From: Nemertoderma westbladi
Taxonomy: Eukaryota > Xenacoelomorpha > Nemertodermatida > Nemertodermatidae
DNA: 50,704 nt
Direction: 5' to 3'
Assembly: GCA_032718475.1 (NCBI GenBank)
Contig: JAUCBJ010001905.1
Span: 1 to 50,704 of the forward strand
The notes under the pieces were generated by a model. That model saw only the letters and a program-made list of their open reading frames with translations. It had not been told where the DNA came from and made no database searches. How positions within the stretch are numbered: position 1 is the stretch's first letter; every line of letters begins with the position of its first letter. Made by a program: the position numbers and the translations under genes. Below are positions 1 to 9,523 of the stretch, piece after piece.

Positions 1-977
1 ATGCAAAGAAAAAGATTGGGAGTGTGTGGCCTTTATTTATAAAAGATAACGAAAGAACACACACCAACCATCCGAATCATTCTCTAACTTAGAAAATTTA
101 ATAAAGAAGGCAGTTCGCTTGTTTTAATGAAATAGAGTAATATATACGCGGCCACTCCTTTACCTTAGCACAGGAACTACAAACTACTACTAATTACATA
201 TATAATAAAATTTGCAGGGCAATCATGATCTGCCAAAAAATATTTAATATTGAATAAATTATTAAATATATATGGTACTTCTACAACAGGTCTCGAATAG
301 TGTAGATAGCTCCCATACGCCTGTCCCCTACGTACAGTCGTACAATCAGTATGGCAATATCGATATGAATGTACTATACAGACTGCCTAATAACGCAGCA
401 ATAAATTAATAATTTTATAACAAATTTGTGATTTAAATGGGGTTCCAGGGAGTGCAGTTGGTATATATACTGATATTATAGTAGTCTGTCTAACACAGCT
501 CTTGGGCCCATGGTTTGATTCGCTCTCATCATTTACGCGGGGGGTGACATTGGCCTTACCATTAAGTCTAGACTTCAAAGGCATGTATGCCATGCCCGAA
601 AACTAATTGAGCCATTACTGTAGAACTATTATGATTTGTATTGCCCTATCAGCCAATTACAATTGCGTAATCGTAATCCATACTTATTTTTTGTAGACTA
701 ATATTTTGGTTTACGTAGTAGCCATGCATGTCACGTGAGCGTATTCTAGCCAGTCATTCTATGTAGGCCTACAATTAATTAATTATGTTTGCAGGTTTGG
801 AATTTACATGTACCGTAGAATATCAGTGACTTGAGTCTATAAGTCTAGGTTATTCCTTAGTATTGTATTTATTGTTCTTGTTGTGGTCTCCAACATAATA
901 GGTAGACCGTGTTGTCTAATGTTAATAATGTTAATGTTAGAGTTTACCCCTTCACCCTTTGAGAGCTTTTCTCCACT
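1..977. other. AT-rich DNA without a recognisable gene
   Basis: No convincing coding frame, RNA gene or repeat was seen. The open frames here are short, lack recognisable domains and have the composition of random AT-rich sequence. It could be intergenic or intronic. Confidence 0.5.
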
Positions 978-1062
978 TCTCTCTATGGTCCAATGGATAA
1001 GCCCTGGACTTCACTGTCACCCATCCATAAACCAGAAGTTTCTGGGTTCCACCTGCCTAATG
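978..1062 (+). repeat. Degenerate tRNA-derived (SINE-head-like) sequence
   Basis: An A-box-like stretch TGGTCCAATGGATAAG (986-1001) is followed about 45 bases later by a B-box-like GGGTTCCACCT (1044-1054). Order and spacing are those of an internal RNA polymerase III promoter in a tRNA-derived SINE. The B box is poor and no cloverleaf can be drawn, so this is at best a decayed SINE head, not a tRNA gene. Chance resemblance is possible. Confidence 0.28.
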
Positions 1063-1836
1063 ATGGTCATATTTTGTATATTGTTTAATCTATGAACGTT
1101 AGTTTTTTAGGACACTAAACATGAAATATTGCTCATTCAAAATTCCTATAATACTTTTATTTATGAACGGAAATCTAGAAATCATTCTGATTGGCAGAGA
1201 TCGAATAGAATTACAATAATATTTACTAAATATAACTTACCTAGTGTGCAGTGTTGGAGCAGTTCAGCAGTAAACAACAGAACAAACAACAATTTTCTTA
1301 TGCAATGGCCAAGAATGGAATAATAATTTTCAGTTTCAAAAATAAACAAAATGGTAGGTTCAGCAAATATAAACAAGATATAATAACATCGATTCCAAAC
1401 TACATAACTACCGGTATACTCTAAATATTTAAAATAAAAACATTGACGTATCTGTAGTTTTTAACTGTGAATCTAAATATAGCTACAAAAACAACGGCGG
1501 CAACCAATGGCATGTAGATTAGCACATCTTGAATGGAATCCTAGTGGAAACCTGCTCCATTGGTTGGTGTTCCTGATAAGTTTTCTAGTAGAAAGGGCAA
1601 CTTTCCTGGTTGGTTGGTTTCTTTGGAGTGCTAGGATCCTACTAATCCTAAAAGGTTGCATCACCACACCCACACCTCAGGTCCCATGACTTTCTTGACG
1701 TCAACAGTAACTATTGCATTAACAACCTGGAGTACAGCAGCTGCGTTTACAACCAACCAATCATTACTGAACGAACAATTGCCAAAACAGTCATAATTTA
1801 CACCAGCACTGCATTACCAGTGACTAGTGAGACTTG
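1063..1836. other. Non-coding stretch with a short inverted repeat
   Basis: No gene was recognised. A perfect 10-bp inverted repeat, CAACCAATGG (1501-1510) and CCATTGGTTG (1557-1566), encloses a 46-base loop. The open frames on either strand here have no recognisable domain. Confidence 0.4.
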
Positions 1837-1842
1837 CGCTCT

Positions 1843-1860
1843 GGCGGCAACATGGCGGAA
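1843..1860 (+). promoter_or_regulatory. ATGGCGG (YY1-like) motif with a possible start codon
   Basis: GGCGGCAACATGGCGGAA contains the AANATGGCGG core typical of YY1-bound start regions in animals. It opens a 13-codon frame (MAEVGSV...) that stops at 1890-1892. A GT at 1869 could serve as a splice donor, but nothing downstream supports an exon. The local rise in CpG is slight. Treat it as a candidate transcription start element only. Confidence 0.18.
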
Positions 1861-1952
1861 GTGGGTTCCGTAATGGGGGCAGTTATCACATAATTCTAAC
1901 ATATAATTATAACAATTATTAGTCTACACCACAACTGTCGAACCTTATTCAT

Positions 1953-2000
1953 ATTATATATCACATCATATCATATCACATCATATCTTCATCATATTTC
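1953..2000. repeat. Imperfect CATAT/CACAT microsatellite
   Basis: A run of imperfect ATCACATCATATC-type words lies immediately left of the 55-bp satellite. Confidence 0.6.
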
Positions 2001-2015
2001 ATAACGACACAGTCC

Positions 2016-3130
2016 CTGTCTGTTGTTGGGTCCGAATGAAGTCCGTTGTAGGGTCCAACACTGTACCTGTGTGTTCATTATGATACGACTCAGTCCTTAT
2101 GTAGTGTCCGAAACAGGAAACAGACCCTGTGTGTGGTTTCCGACACAGACCTTATGTAGGGTCCGAAACAGGAAACAGACCCTGTGTGTGGCTTCCGACC
2201 CAGACCTTATGTAGGGTCCGAAACAGGAAACAGACCCTGTGTGTGGTTTCCGACACAGACCTTCTGTAGTGTCCGAAACAGGAAACATACCCTGTGTGTG
2301 GTTTCCGACACAGACCTTCTGTAGTGTCCGAAACAGGAAACATACCCTGTGTGTGTCTTCCGACACAGACCTTCTGTAGTGTCCGAAACAGGAAACATAC
2401 CCTGTGTGTGGTTTCCGACACAGACCTTATGTAGGGTCCGAAACAGGAAACAGACCCTGTGTGTGGTTTCCGACACAGACCTTCTGTAGTGTCCGAAACA
2501 GGAAACATACCCTGTGTGTGGTTTCCGACACAGACCTTATGTAGGGTCCGAAACAGGAAACAGGCCCTGTGTATGGTTTCCGACACAGACCTTCTGTAGT
2601 GTCCGAAACAGGAAACATACCCTGTGTGTGGTTTCCGACACAGACCTTCTGTAGTGTCCGAAACAGGAAACATACCCTGTGTGTGGCTTCCGACACAGAC
2701 CTTCTGTTGTGTCCGAAACAGGAAACATACCCTGTGTGTGGTTTCCGACACAGACCTTATGTAGGGTCCGAAACAGGAAACAGACCCTGTGTGTGGTTTC
2801 CGACACAGACCTCCTGTAGTGTCCGAAACAGGAAACATACCCTGTGTGTGGTTTCCGACCCCAGCCTGTGTGTGGTTTCCGACACAGACCTTATGTAGGG
2901 TCCGAAACAGGAAACAGACCCTGTGTGTGGTTTCCGACACAGACCTTATGTAGGGTCCGAAACAGGAAACAGACCCTGTGTGTGGTTTCCGACACAGACC
3001 TTATGTAGGGTCAGATTCCCCCGTCAGAAACAGGATACAGACCCTGTGTGTGGTTCCCGACACAGACCTATGTAGTGTCCGAAACAGTAAACAGACCCTG
3101 TGTGTGGCTTCCGACACAGTACCTATGTTG
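2016..3130. repeat. 55-bp satellite array, about 19 copies
   Basis: Tandem units of 55 bp carry GTCCGAAACAGG, CCCTGTGTGTGG and TTTCCGACACAGAC. Two subfamilies differ together at linked positions: CTTATGTAGGG with CAGAC, and CTTCTGTAGTG with CATAC. Copies at 2016-2095 and after 3010 are degenerate, as is usual at array edges. One unit near 2860 is truncated. Since 55 is not a multiple of 3, three units restore frame, and the lack of stops makes long ORFs on the minus strand (for example 2152-2940). These encode only HRVCFLFRT-like periodic peptide and are not considered genes. Within each unit GTCCGAAAC can pair with GTTTCCGAC (8 of 9), giving a hairpin. Confidence 0.95.
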
Positions 3131-3870
3131 TGTCACACTTATCCGCAGTCACGTTCAGGCTTCAGTATTTGCTATTCTCAAATCATCAGCAGGACCCTTA
3201 TATTAGAATGCTGTGACATATGGGTGGCAAACGTGTAAAGACTTAAACATTTATTTGTACAAATACTGACTAAATGACCTGTCGTTTAAGTAAAACTAGT
3301 AACACAATTTGAATAATTATATATCCACCCTAATCCTATAATGTTTCAGTGATAAATTTCGGGGCTCTGGGGTTAACCCAATGGCGAGCTTATCACGGGC
3401 GTATATTCAATATATATACAGTCATCAATAGATGTGATTGTTCTTGGCCAATTTGAATTCTTTGTGTTGTTGTTAATTATTATTGTCCACCCACATTGTC
3501 CTGCGCTGAGATTGGAGGTATTTTATTCCCACGATTATTGAGAGCGAATGTAATTTTTACTATGATTGCTACACCTCTAGTAGTGATGATGAGAGTCCAG
3601 TAGTAGTGGTAGTCTGTATTTGTATATCTTTAGATAAGTACTTTCGTATATTGTATGTGCCAAATATCTTGTTTTGTTTCAGTACATTATTAATAATAAA
3701 TAACTACAACCTTTCTGCGTTCGGAGGGCGTAAACCACCATATTTAATTACTATTTATTATCAGTGTATAGGATTATGAATTCCGTTGGCATTACAATAG
3801 GCCTACATGGAATGCGAAACGATTGCCCAATAAAATTGTCTGAAAGTTTTCACACGGTAAAAAAGTTTAC
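3131..3870. other. AT-rich DNA without a recognisable gene
   Basis: Nothing beyond short AT-rich words was seen on either strand. Confidence 0.5.
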
Positions 3871-4412
3871 GCATGAAGTATACAAGCTATTATATTTAAC
3901 TTTGCAGTTTACCTTGATGTTAAGAATACCAGGATACCACTAAAACCACAGGTTATAGAAGGGCTGAATCTAACCAAAACAATAAACGAATTAGTACCTG
4001 AACAGCTTTTAAGATAGAAATAAACGCTTTAAAACACTTACTATACTAAGGAGAAATTTAAAAAAATAAAGATTTTTCATAATATAAAACTTCAATAACA
4101 ATTCGACCGAAAAGTGAAAACCTGGCGCCCATGTGAAGAATACCAGGATTTCACTTTTCGGTCGACTTTTTATTGGAATTTTATATATGAATATTTTTTA
4201 TTTTTTTTTAATTTATCTTTATTAAGTGTTTTATAGCACTTATTTCTGTCTTATAACCTGTACATATACTAATTCGTTTATTGTTTTGGTTAAATTCAGC
4301 CCTTCTGTAACCTGTGGTTTTGGTGAAAACCTGGTATTCTTCACATGGGGGTAACTGCAAAGTGAAATATAACGGCAGAAAGGGGCCAAACCTGGTGTAC
4401 TCTTCACAAGGG
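3871..4412. mobile_element. Fold-back element (long imperfect hairpin)
   Basis: The left arm from about 3890 (TTTGCAGTTTACC, then AAGAATACCAGG, ACCACAGGTTA, GGGCTGAAT, ACAATAAACGAATTAGTA) recurs as its reverse complement down to about 4372. The symmetry axis is near 4133. The centre has a tight inner stem: GACCGAAAAGTGAAA (4105-4119) against TTTCACTTTTCGGTC (4149-4163). The word GTGAAGAATACCAGG occurs in the centre and, inverted, at 4330-4344; variants occur at 3921 and 4392-4407. This is the structure of a fold-back transposon or hairpin MITE. No transposase is encoded. Target-site duplications were not identified and the outer limits are approximate. Confidence 0.75.
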
Positions 4413-4800
4413 CGAAGATTACATAATTACTCCAATTCCAATTTATCGCTTTGCATTGGGATAACAATTAGCCATGATGATATTTAAATGTGAAATCAAA
4501 TATATTTAATTGAAATGAGCCAGACGATAGATAATTAGGATTACCGATACGATTGTAAACTAGTCTACGTAAAGTAGACAGCTACCGGTAGCTTTGCTTC
4601 ATGTGACGGTTTGTTTTGACGAGCAAGATAAAAGCAAGATAGCATTATTGTCTAGACATTTGTCTCTAAAAGCATCCCAATATGAAAATGCTTTACTTGG
4701 CTGTATCTTATTAAGTTGATTTTATGTAAATTAAATTCTATAGAATCGACAACCATTTCCTTTACCTTTACCAATATGTACAGCAAAATGCGGCAACAAA
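4413..4800. other. Non-coding AT-rich stretch
   Basis: No gene or clear repeat was seen. Confidence 0.45.
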
Positions 4801-5045
4801 CAGTAGTGTAGGCGAGTACACTGTTCTCCTACTCAAACACACCGTTGTTGCTATGGTAGCAAGAAGGCGGCCTGGCAGTAATGTTATGACGGGAAACGCC
4901 CATATACGCCGTAAGCAATAAGTGGGAGCAGCGAGTCCATTCGAGTCCAGGTAGCCGCCAAATCCTATTAAAAAGTACAGGGCCGCGAGAGCGGGGCTTG
5001 GGAATTCGTAATGATGTTAGATCCACGGATATGTTGGCCACAGAG
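4801..5045. other. GC-richer island of unknown role
   Basis: GC and CpG content rise sharply against the neighbours (GGCCGCGAGAGCGGGG near 4981). A near-palindrome TTGCTATGGTAGCAA lies at 4848-4862. Both strands carry open frames of about 70 codons with no recognisable domain. It may be a promoter or 5' untranslated region, or an old transposon fragment. Sequence alone does not decide. Confidence 0.25.
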
Positions 5046-5383
5046 CAAAGGATATTAAATTGTCTGTGTATTACCTCAACTTGAATATATTAAAATATTA
5101 CAAATATTAGCGAAAGTGAGTTTGTGACGATTTATTTTAATATTTAAAATGTGCCGGCTTTAAGAAAGATAAAAAAAGTAATTATTACATTGAATATTAT
5201 AATGTTACCAGGCCACGCTATCGTTATAATACTTAATTGACTTAAGGGTCAGGTCATGATATGTGTTTCCTGAGTCATTCTATATGGAAAGAGTCTTGTC
5301 CAATTAATGCAATTATTAATGAACTCCTCCTACCTATGCTGTAGGTGTGTAGGACTTGACCTATTTTTTTTTTACCTATTTCA
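5046..5383. other. Non-coding AT-rich stretch
   Basis: No gene, RNA or repeat was seen. Confidence 0.45.
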
Positions 5384-5512
5384 ACGAATTTTGTTCATAT
5401 GAAAATGAATTATTCTGTCTCACTCGCAAATCGATTGCGAACTTACGAACTTTGTTCATATGATTACAAATTTTGTTCCATGCGAAATAATTTTGTCCTA
5501 ATGCGAATTGTA
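5384..5512 (-). repeat. Degenerate 21-bp-type repeats, inverted relative to 7546-7945
   Basis: The words GAATTTTGTTCATATG, GAACTTTGTTCATATG, AATTTTGTTCCATGCGAA and ATTTTGTCCTAATGCGAA recur at roughly 20-bp intervals. They match the reverse complement of the 21-bp minisatellite at 7546-7858 (GCGAACTTTGTTCCTA). The copies are much more diverged here. Confidence 0.5.
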
Positions 5513-5524
5513 TTCCACTCACAA

Positions 5525-5707
5525 CTACAATATTGCAGTAGCTAGACCTACGGTTCGCTGATGAATTACAACAAGCGTGCAGATTGCTGAAATAATTGCT
5601 TTCATGCCGTTCAAATTTCGCGTGATTTCATGAGAAGCATAAGTACCCAGCTCCTCAAATGGGTCATCTGATCGATCAACTAGGTAATACAACTCCCCAA
5701 TCGCCAA
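5525..5707 (-). CDS. Possible coding fragment, unrecognised
   Basis: An open frame of about 60 codons on the minus strand is bounded by TAG at both ends and has no ATG at its start; its first codon is TTG. The product (ELYYLVDRSDDPFEELGTY at the N-terminal side) has mixed, protein-like composition, unlike the AT-driven frames around it. It could be an internal exon (an AG lies just upstream, but the pyrimidine tract is weak) or a transposon remnant. I do not recognise the family. Confidence 0.15.
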   Translation of the reverse strand: MAIGELYYLVDRSDDPFEELGTYASHEITRNLNGMKAIISAICTLVVIHQRTVGLATAIL

Positions 5708-5934
5708 CTATTTTATCAACTTTGACATTCAAAATTATTTATTTTTCATATATACACTCCAAGTGGAGTAAATTTATTTCCTTGGACACGTAAAATTGAC
5801 TGCAACAATTTACAATCAAGTACACTTTAAAATAATTAATGCATAAAAATGTTTAGACTGTGGAGGTATTCAAAATTATGGAATAATATTATACGTATCG
5901 GTTGGATTATACATTATAGGATAGTCTACTACTA
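5708..5934. other. AT-rich stretch below the LINE
   Basis: Nothing was recognised. The 3' end and tail of the LINE may lie here but no clear tail or target-site duplication was found. Confidence 0.35.
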
Positions 5935-6239
5935 GGATCGGCATGCTGCATTGCAGCTGCATTTATAAGAATGCTGTGCCGGCTTGTCAACAAAATTGCA
6001 CCGCCACAACTCCCTATCACCCATGACATTTGCTAGATCATCCGCATCTTTAAGGCCAGTGTCCTTTAAGATGCGTCTGAAGAAATTCATGGGCTGTCCA
6101 CCATGCTTATTCACTCCATGAGGCTGCCAAAGTACAAGATTATGCACTGGCTGGTCCTCACGGCGAAAGCAATGTCCTGCAATGCGGAGGCGATTTTGTT
6201 CTAGTGTCAAGCTTGGGGGAACCAATGAGACACCTCCAA
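5935..6239 (-). pseudogene. LINE C-terminal segment, frame-shifted from the RT
   Basis: The frame reads IGGVSLVPPSLTLEQNRLRI, then AGHCFRREDQPVHNLVLW, then a segment with LKDTGLKDADDL and RELWRC. This is the conserved tail that follows reverse transcriptase in many invertebrate LINEs (AGHC-RR-DQPV, then Gly/Pro-rich, KDTGL, and a W near the end). It would join the RT directly in an intact element; here the microsatellite at 6240-6302 and a frame change separate them. There is no true ATG start: the first codon of the open stretch is not a real initiator. Confidence 0.85.
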
Positions 6240-6302
6240 TGTTATATAGTGTATAGTGTATATAGTTATATAGTTATATAGTTATATAGTGTATATATGT
6301 GT
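6240..6302. repeat. TATAGTTA-type microsatellite inside the LINE
   Basis: GTATAGTGTATA and repeated GTTATATA words split the LINE reading frame. The reverse transcriptase frame ends inside it, and the C-terminal frame begins on its other side. Confidence 0.8.
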
Positions 6303-7381
6303 GCATTGTACTTGACACAATGTACCCGGCGTAGCATTCTTGTGAATGTGCCATCCAGAGATTTGGTGTCCTCAGCAGTTAGAGCCCAGCATGGACTCCC
6401 GTAGAGGAGTACTGGAACTACTGCTGCTCTGAATAATCGGACCTTAAGTTTCCGATTAATTCTAGGTGACTTCCAAATCCTGGAAAGCCTATTCAAGGCT
6501 GCCCATGCCTTTCCCTTACGTATTCGAAGGTCCTCACCTGACTTCCGGATCCATGATCCCAGGTAACAGAAGTCGTCCACATGCTCAAGCATACCATCCT
6601 TTGAGCTTATGCTCATCCGATCAGAGACTTGCTGAGGACTTTCAAAGTTAACTGTCAGAATTTTGGTCTTTCTGGAGTTAATAAAAAGACCAACACTAGA
6701 AGCAGCATGTTCTAATGAGCTGAGGAGCCGCTGGGCTCCCTCTAATGATTCTGAGAGTACTCCTAAGTCATCAGCAAAGTCTAGATCAGTTAGGTACTTG
6801 GCAGGATTTCCTCGACTTCTGGAGCCAGTAGGTGGAGTTATCATCACCCCATCATCATTATGATGATCTAAGGACATGCGTAGAACATAGTCAACCACAA
6901 TAATGAACAAGAATGGTGCAAGTGTGTCTCCTTGGAGGACGCCCCATAACACTTCAAATGGTTCTGTGTCACCATCAACAGTAGACACAAATGTTGTCGA
7001 ACCATCGTATACTGATCTGATTGCTGCAATAATTTCATCAGGAATCCCATATAATGAAAGTATGCTGAACATACGTGAGCGAGAGACTGAATCAAAGGCC
7101 TTGAAGAAGTCAACAAAGATAACAGCCAGATGCCTGTCTTTCTTTTTTGATAACTCTTCAATTATCCTTCTAAGTGCCAAAATGGGCTCCATGGTCCCAC
7201 GACCTTTACGGAACCCATTCTGATTTCCACGTAGCAGTCTCTCAATGGGATCCCTGATGCGATTTAATAGAATTCTATTGTATAGTTTTGCAGCAATCGA
7301 GATCAATGAGATTCCCCGAAAAGAACCATAGAGTGTTAGGTTGCCCTTCTTGGGAACTGGCACCAACTTATTTGTTTTCAT
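6266..7381 (-). pseudogene. LINE reverse transcriptase, inactive copy
   Basis: The 371-codon frame encodes a typical non-LTR reverse transcriptase core that would copy the element's RNA by target-primed reverse transcription. Visible motifs in order: KKGNLTLYGSFRGISL (11-26), QNGFRKGRGT (54-63), motif A FVDFFKAFDS (89-98, catalytic Asp 91), motif B GVLQGDTLAP (147-156), the catalytic box FADD (202-205), and the thumb-side CYLGSWI (272-278) with LLYGSPCWAL (325-334). The catalytic Asp residues are intact. The frame is nonetheless broken: an in-frame TAA lies directly before the first Met, where homology continues upstream, and the 3' end runs into a TATA-rich microsatellite that adds non-homologous residues (YTLYNYITI) and a stop. 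Plus-strand ORFs across this interval are shadows. Confidence 0.93.
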
Positions 7382-7545
7382 TTATTGTGGGACTCTTGTT
7401 GTACGGTACATGTCTACTATGATGGGATAGATGAGCTTTAATATATATGGATACCAAAAAAAATTGTTTGATTACCGAATTTTCACATCCTTTGCATAGT
7501 TGGATAAAATTGTAATCCAACTATGCAGTAAGTAAGAGCAACTAA

Positions 7546-7945
7546 ATGGATCGCAATGGTGTAAACAAAGTTCACACTGGTATGAACAATGTTCTCAATA
7601 ATAGGCACAAAGTTGGCAAAAATAGGAACAAAGTTGGCAAAAATAGGAACAAAGTTTACACTGGTATAAACAACGTTCTTAATAATAGGAACAAAGTTCG
7701 CAATAATAGGAACAAAGTTCGCAATAATAGGAACAAAGCTCGCAATAATAGGAATAAAGTTCGCCATAACATGGAAAAAGTTCGCAATAATAACAAGAAA
7801 GATCGCAATAACAGGAACAAAGTTCGCAATAACAGGAACATATCTTTGAAGATCCCATAGAAACAAAGTTCCCAACTAGAAAGACCAAATTCCCTACCCG
7901 TTGAAACAAAATTCGTAAAATACTAATAGTAGTAACAAAATTGCA
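7546..7945 (+). repeat. 21-bp minisatellite
   Basis: Units of GCAATAATAGGAACAAAGTT plus one base repeat about 14 times to 7858, with degenerate copies to about 7945 (GAAACAAAATTCG, GTAACAAAATTGC). Because 21 is a multiple of 3, both strands have open frames with a seven-residue period (RNKVRNN on plus, ANFVPII-like on minus). These are repeat by-products, not genes. Confidence 0.93.
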
Positions 7946-8215
7946 CCACCACCCCCGAGAGCCAACTTGGTAACAAAATACCACACAGATCAGGTGCCCC
8001 ACCGGCGACAACTACCATCCTGGCCAGCTGCCAGCCATCCATCCGTTCTGCAGGAGAGGGAGAAGTCAGCTGGTCTACCCCTTTCTCTGTTGATATCCTG
8101 TCAAGGAAGACCAGATGGTAAAAGTCAGTAACTTCTCCATATCGGGCAGGTATCCCCCACCTAGGACAACCCCTGGAGAATCTGACACAAACCACTAAAC
8201 TTGCCCCACTAAAAA
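7946..8215 (-). other. Coding-like GC-richer stretch, unrecognised
   Basis: GC is higher than in the neighbours, and a minus-strand frame of about 107 codons crosses it (GIPARYGEVTDFYHLVFLDR, then STEKGVDQLTSPSPAERMDG, WQLARMVVVAGGAPD). The composition is protein-like but I recognise no family. Its position just upstream of a minus-strand LINE suggests a transposon remnant. It could also be part of a host exon. Confidence 0.25.
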
Positions 8216-8960
8216 TATAAATAAATATATAAAGTATGTATATCAATTGATGAATAATTCCGTAACTAAATCAACTTGAAACGTTTAATATTAATTCAAA
8301 GGCTTCTTGGTTTAGTAAGATGAATCGTGATCCACTTACTAGTAAATCAATTAGTATAATATAATTATATTCATTAAGTGGAATATAAAAACATTGAGAG
8401 AGATAAAACAACCAAATAGTGATTGGCAGATACCATTTATATCAGCGTGGGATATCCAATAAATGTACGTAAAAATGGTCTTCTGTCACGTCAGGTTTGA
8501 AAGTTCATATAATTATTATAACATTTATTGCTTAATAATAACTAGGGAGGGATCACAATCAACTTCAAATAATATTAGTCGAGAATAGAGAAAATGGGGG
8601 GTACTTTTGACATTGAACCCTCGCGTATCTACGTATCTGATATATTAGAGCAAAATTAAACTGTAGCCTGTGCTATTGACTCTGGATTACTGTTTTGGTT
8701 AGAATAACAGCCCAACATATCGAATACCATAGCATAACCCTCTGATTCCCCCAAATAGATAATGGATTTGCGTCAATTGCACCCCTACCCCCGTCTCAAT
8801 AATGTTAGCTAAAAATACTTCAGGGAAGGTGAGGGCCATACGTAAACCAAATACATAGAGTGGACAGGCTAGTCTAATGCGTTGTTGTGGTTTCCCCAGC
8901 AAGCCCCCTACAGCACCGTACAAATACAATTAGTAATACAAACACAAAAAACAGACGTCA
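8216..8960. other. AT-rich DNA without a recognisable gene
   Basis: Only short open frames with no recognisable features were seen. Confidence 0.45.
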
Positions 8961-9000
8961 AACACCACCACCCCCCCCCCCCCCCCCCCCCCCCCCCTCC
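8961..9000. repeat. Poly-C tract (C27)
   Basis: An uninterrupted run of 27 C (8971-8997) lies in an ACCACC context. Its length is likely uncertain in the assembly. Confidence 0.9.
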
Positions 9001-9214
9001 TCCTCTCAGGTACAAAAGTAAACACAGACTCCACCAGGTAAAAAAACAGAGCCCCCCATGTACAAAACATAGTCCCCCCAAGTACGTACCCTAACCCTTA
9101 CACGAACACAAAACAATAAAGTGAAGTCAATACAAATTAAGTAGCTGGCTTTACAGTACCCGATTACCGAAACATAATATTCTAACTCTGCCTAACTAAA
9201 AACCGAACGGGATT

Positions 9215-9523
9215 TTAAAAATTCATGGGAAGATCGTAACTTTTTCGAAGCTCCACCTTTAGTATTTGGTTAACACTAAATTTCATTAATTTCGTGAAAT
9301 TCGCGATGCATTCTTCCCAGTGAAAAATGAGTATGTGCATCTCATGTGTTTCATGTTCGAGATGTGTAAAACCAACGTCATGAAAACAAGTGTATGTTTT
9401 ATGATTGTGTTTTCTAATGTGTGACAAACTGGTGGCAATCACAGTAGAAACACATTGGTATCTAAGTGGTAACCAAATGTTAAGCAACACATAAAAATAA
9501 TTGGTTCCATAAGGGTTACACAT
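9215..9523 (-). CDS. Hypothetical 102-codon ORF, doubtful
   Basis: This is the longest open frame between the LINE and the large array. The product (MCNPYGTNYFYVLLNIWLPL at its start) has no recognised domain, and the N-terminal hydrophobic run is not a convincing signal peptide. It is probably chance in AT-rich DNA, but its length exceeds that of its neighbours. Confidence 0.15.
   Translation of the reverse strand: MCNPYGTNYFYVLLNIWLPLRYQCVSTVIATSLSHIRKHNHKTYTCFHDVGFTHLEHETHEMHILIFHWEECIANFTKLMKFSVNQILKVELRKSYDLPMNF

Larger units (their letters stand above)
5935..7450 (-). mobile_element. Decayed LINE (non-LTR retrotransposon) fragment
   Basis: The minus strand carries the 3' half of a LINE open reading frame: reverse transcriptase, then a C-terminal segment. 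Homology continues past the ORF limits. Upstream of the first Met, the frame through TAA at 7382-7384 still reads YRTTRVPQ-stop-MKTNKL, where related elements typically have a VPQ-x-W-K type junction. Downstream, the C-terminal segment resumes in another frame after a microsatellite. No endonuclease domain is visible, so the copy is 5' truncated or eroded. The clade cannot be assigned by eye. Confidence 0.92.

Noticed and set aside
2152-2940. 262-codon cysteine-containing ORF
   Set aside because: It is the 55-bp satellite read through three frames. The absence of stops is a property of the unit.
4848-4862. RFX X-box
   Set aside because: TTGCTATGGTAGCAA is palindromic but does not satisfy the X-box half-site consensus with an allowed spacer.
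6466-7223. Plus-strand ORFs across the LINE
   Set aside because: They are antisense shadows of the reverse transcriptase frame.
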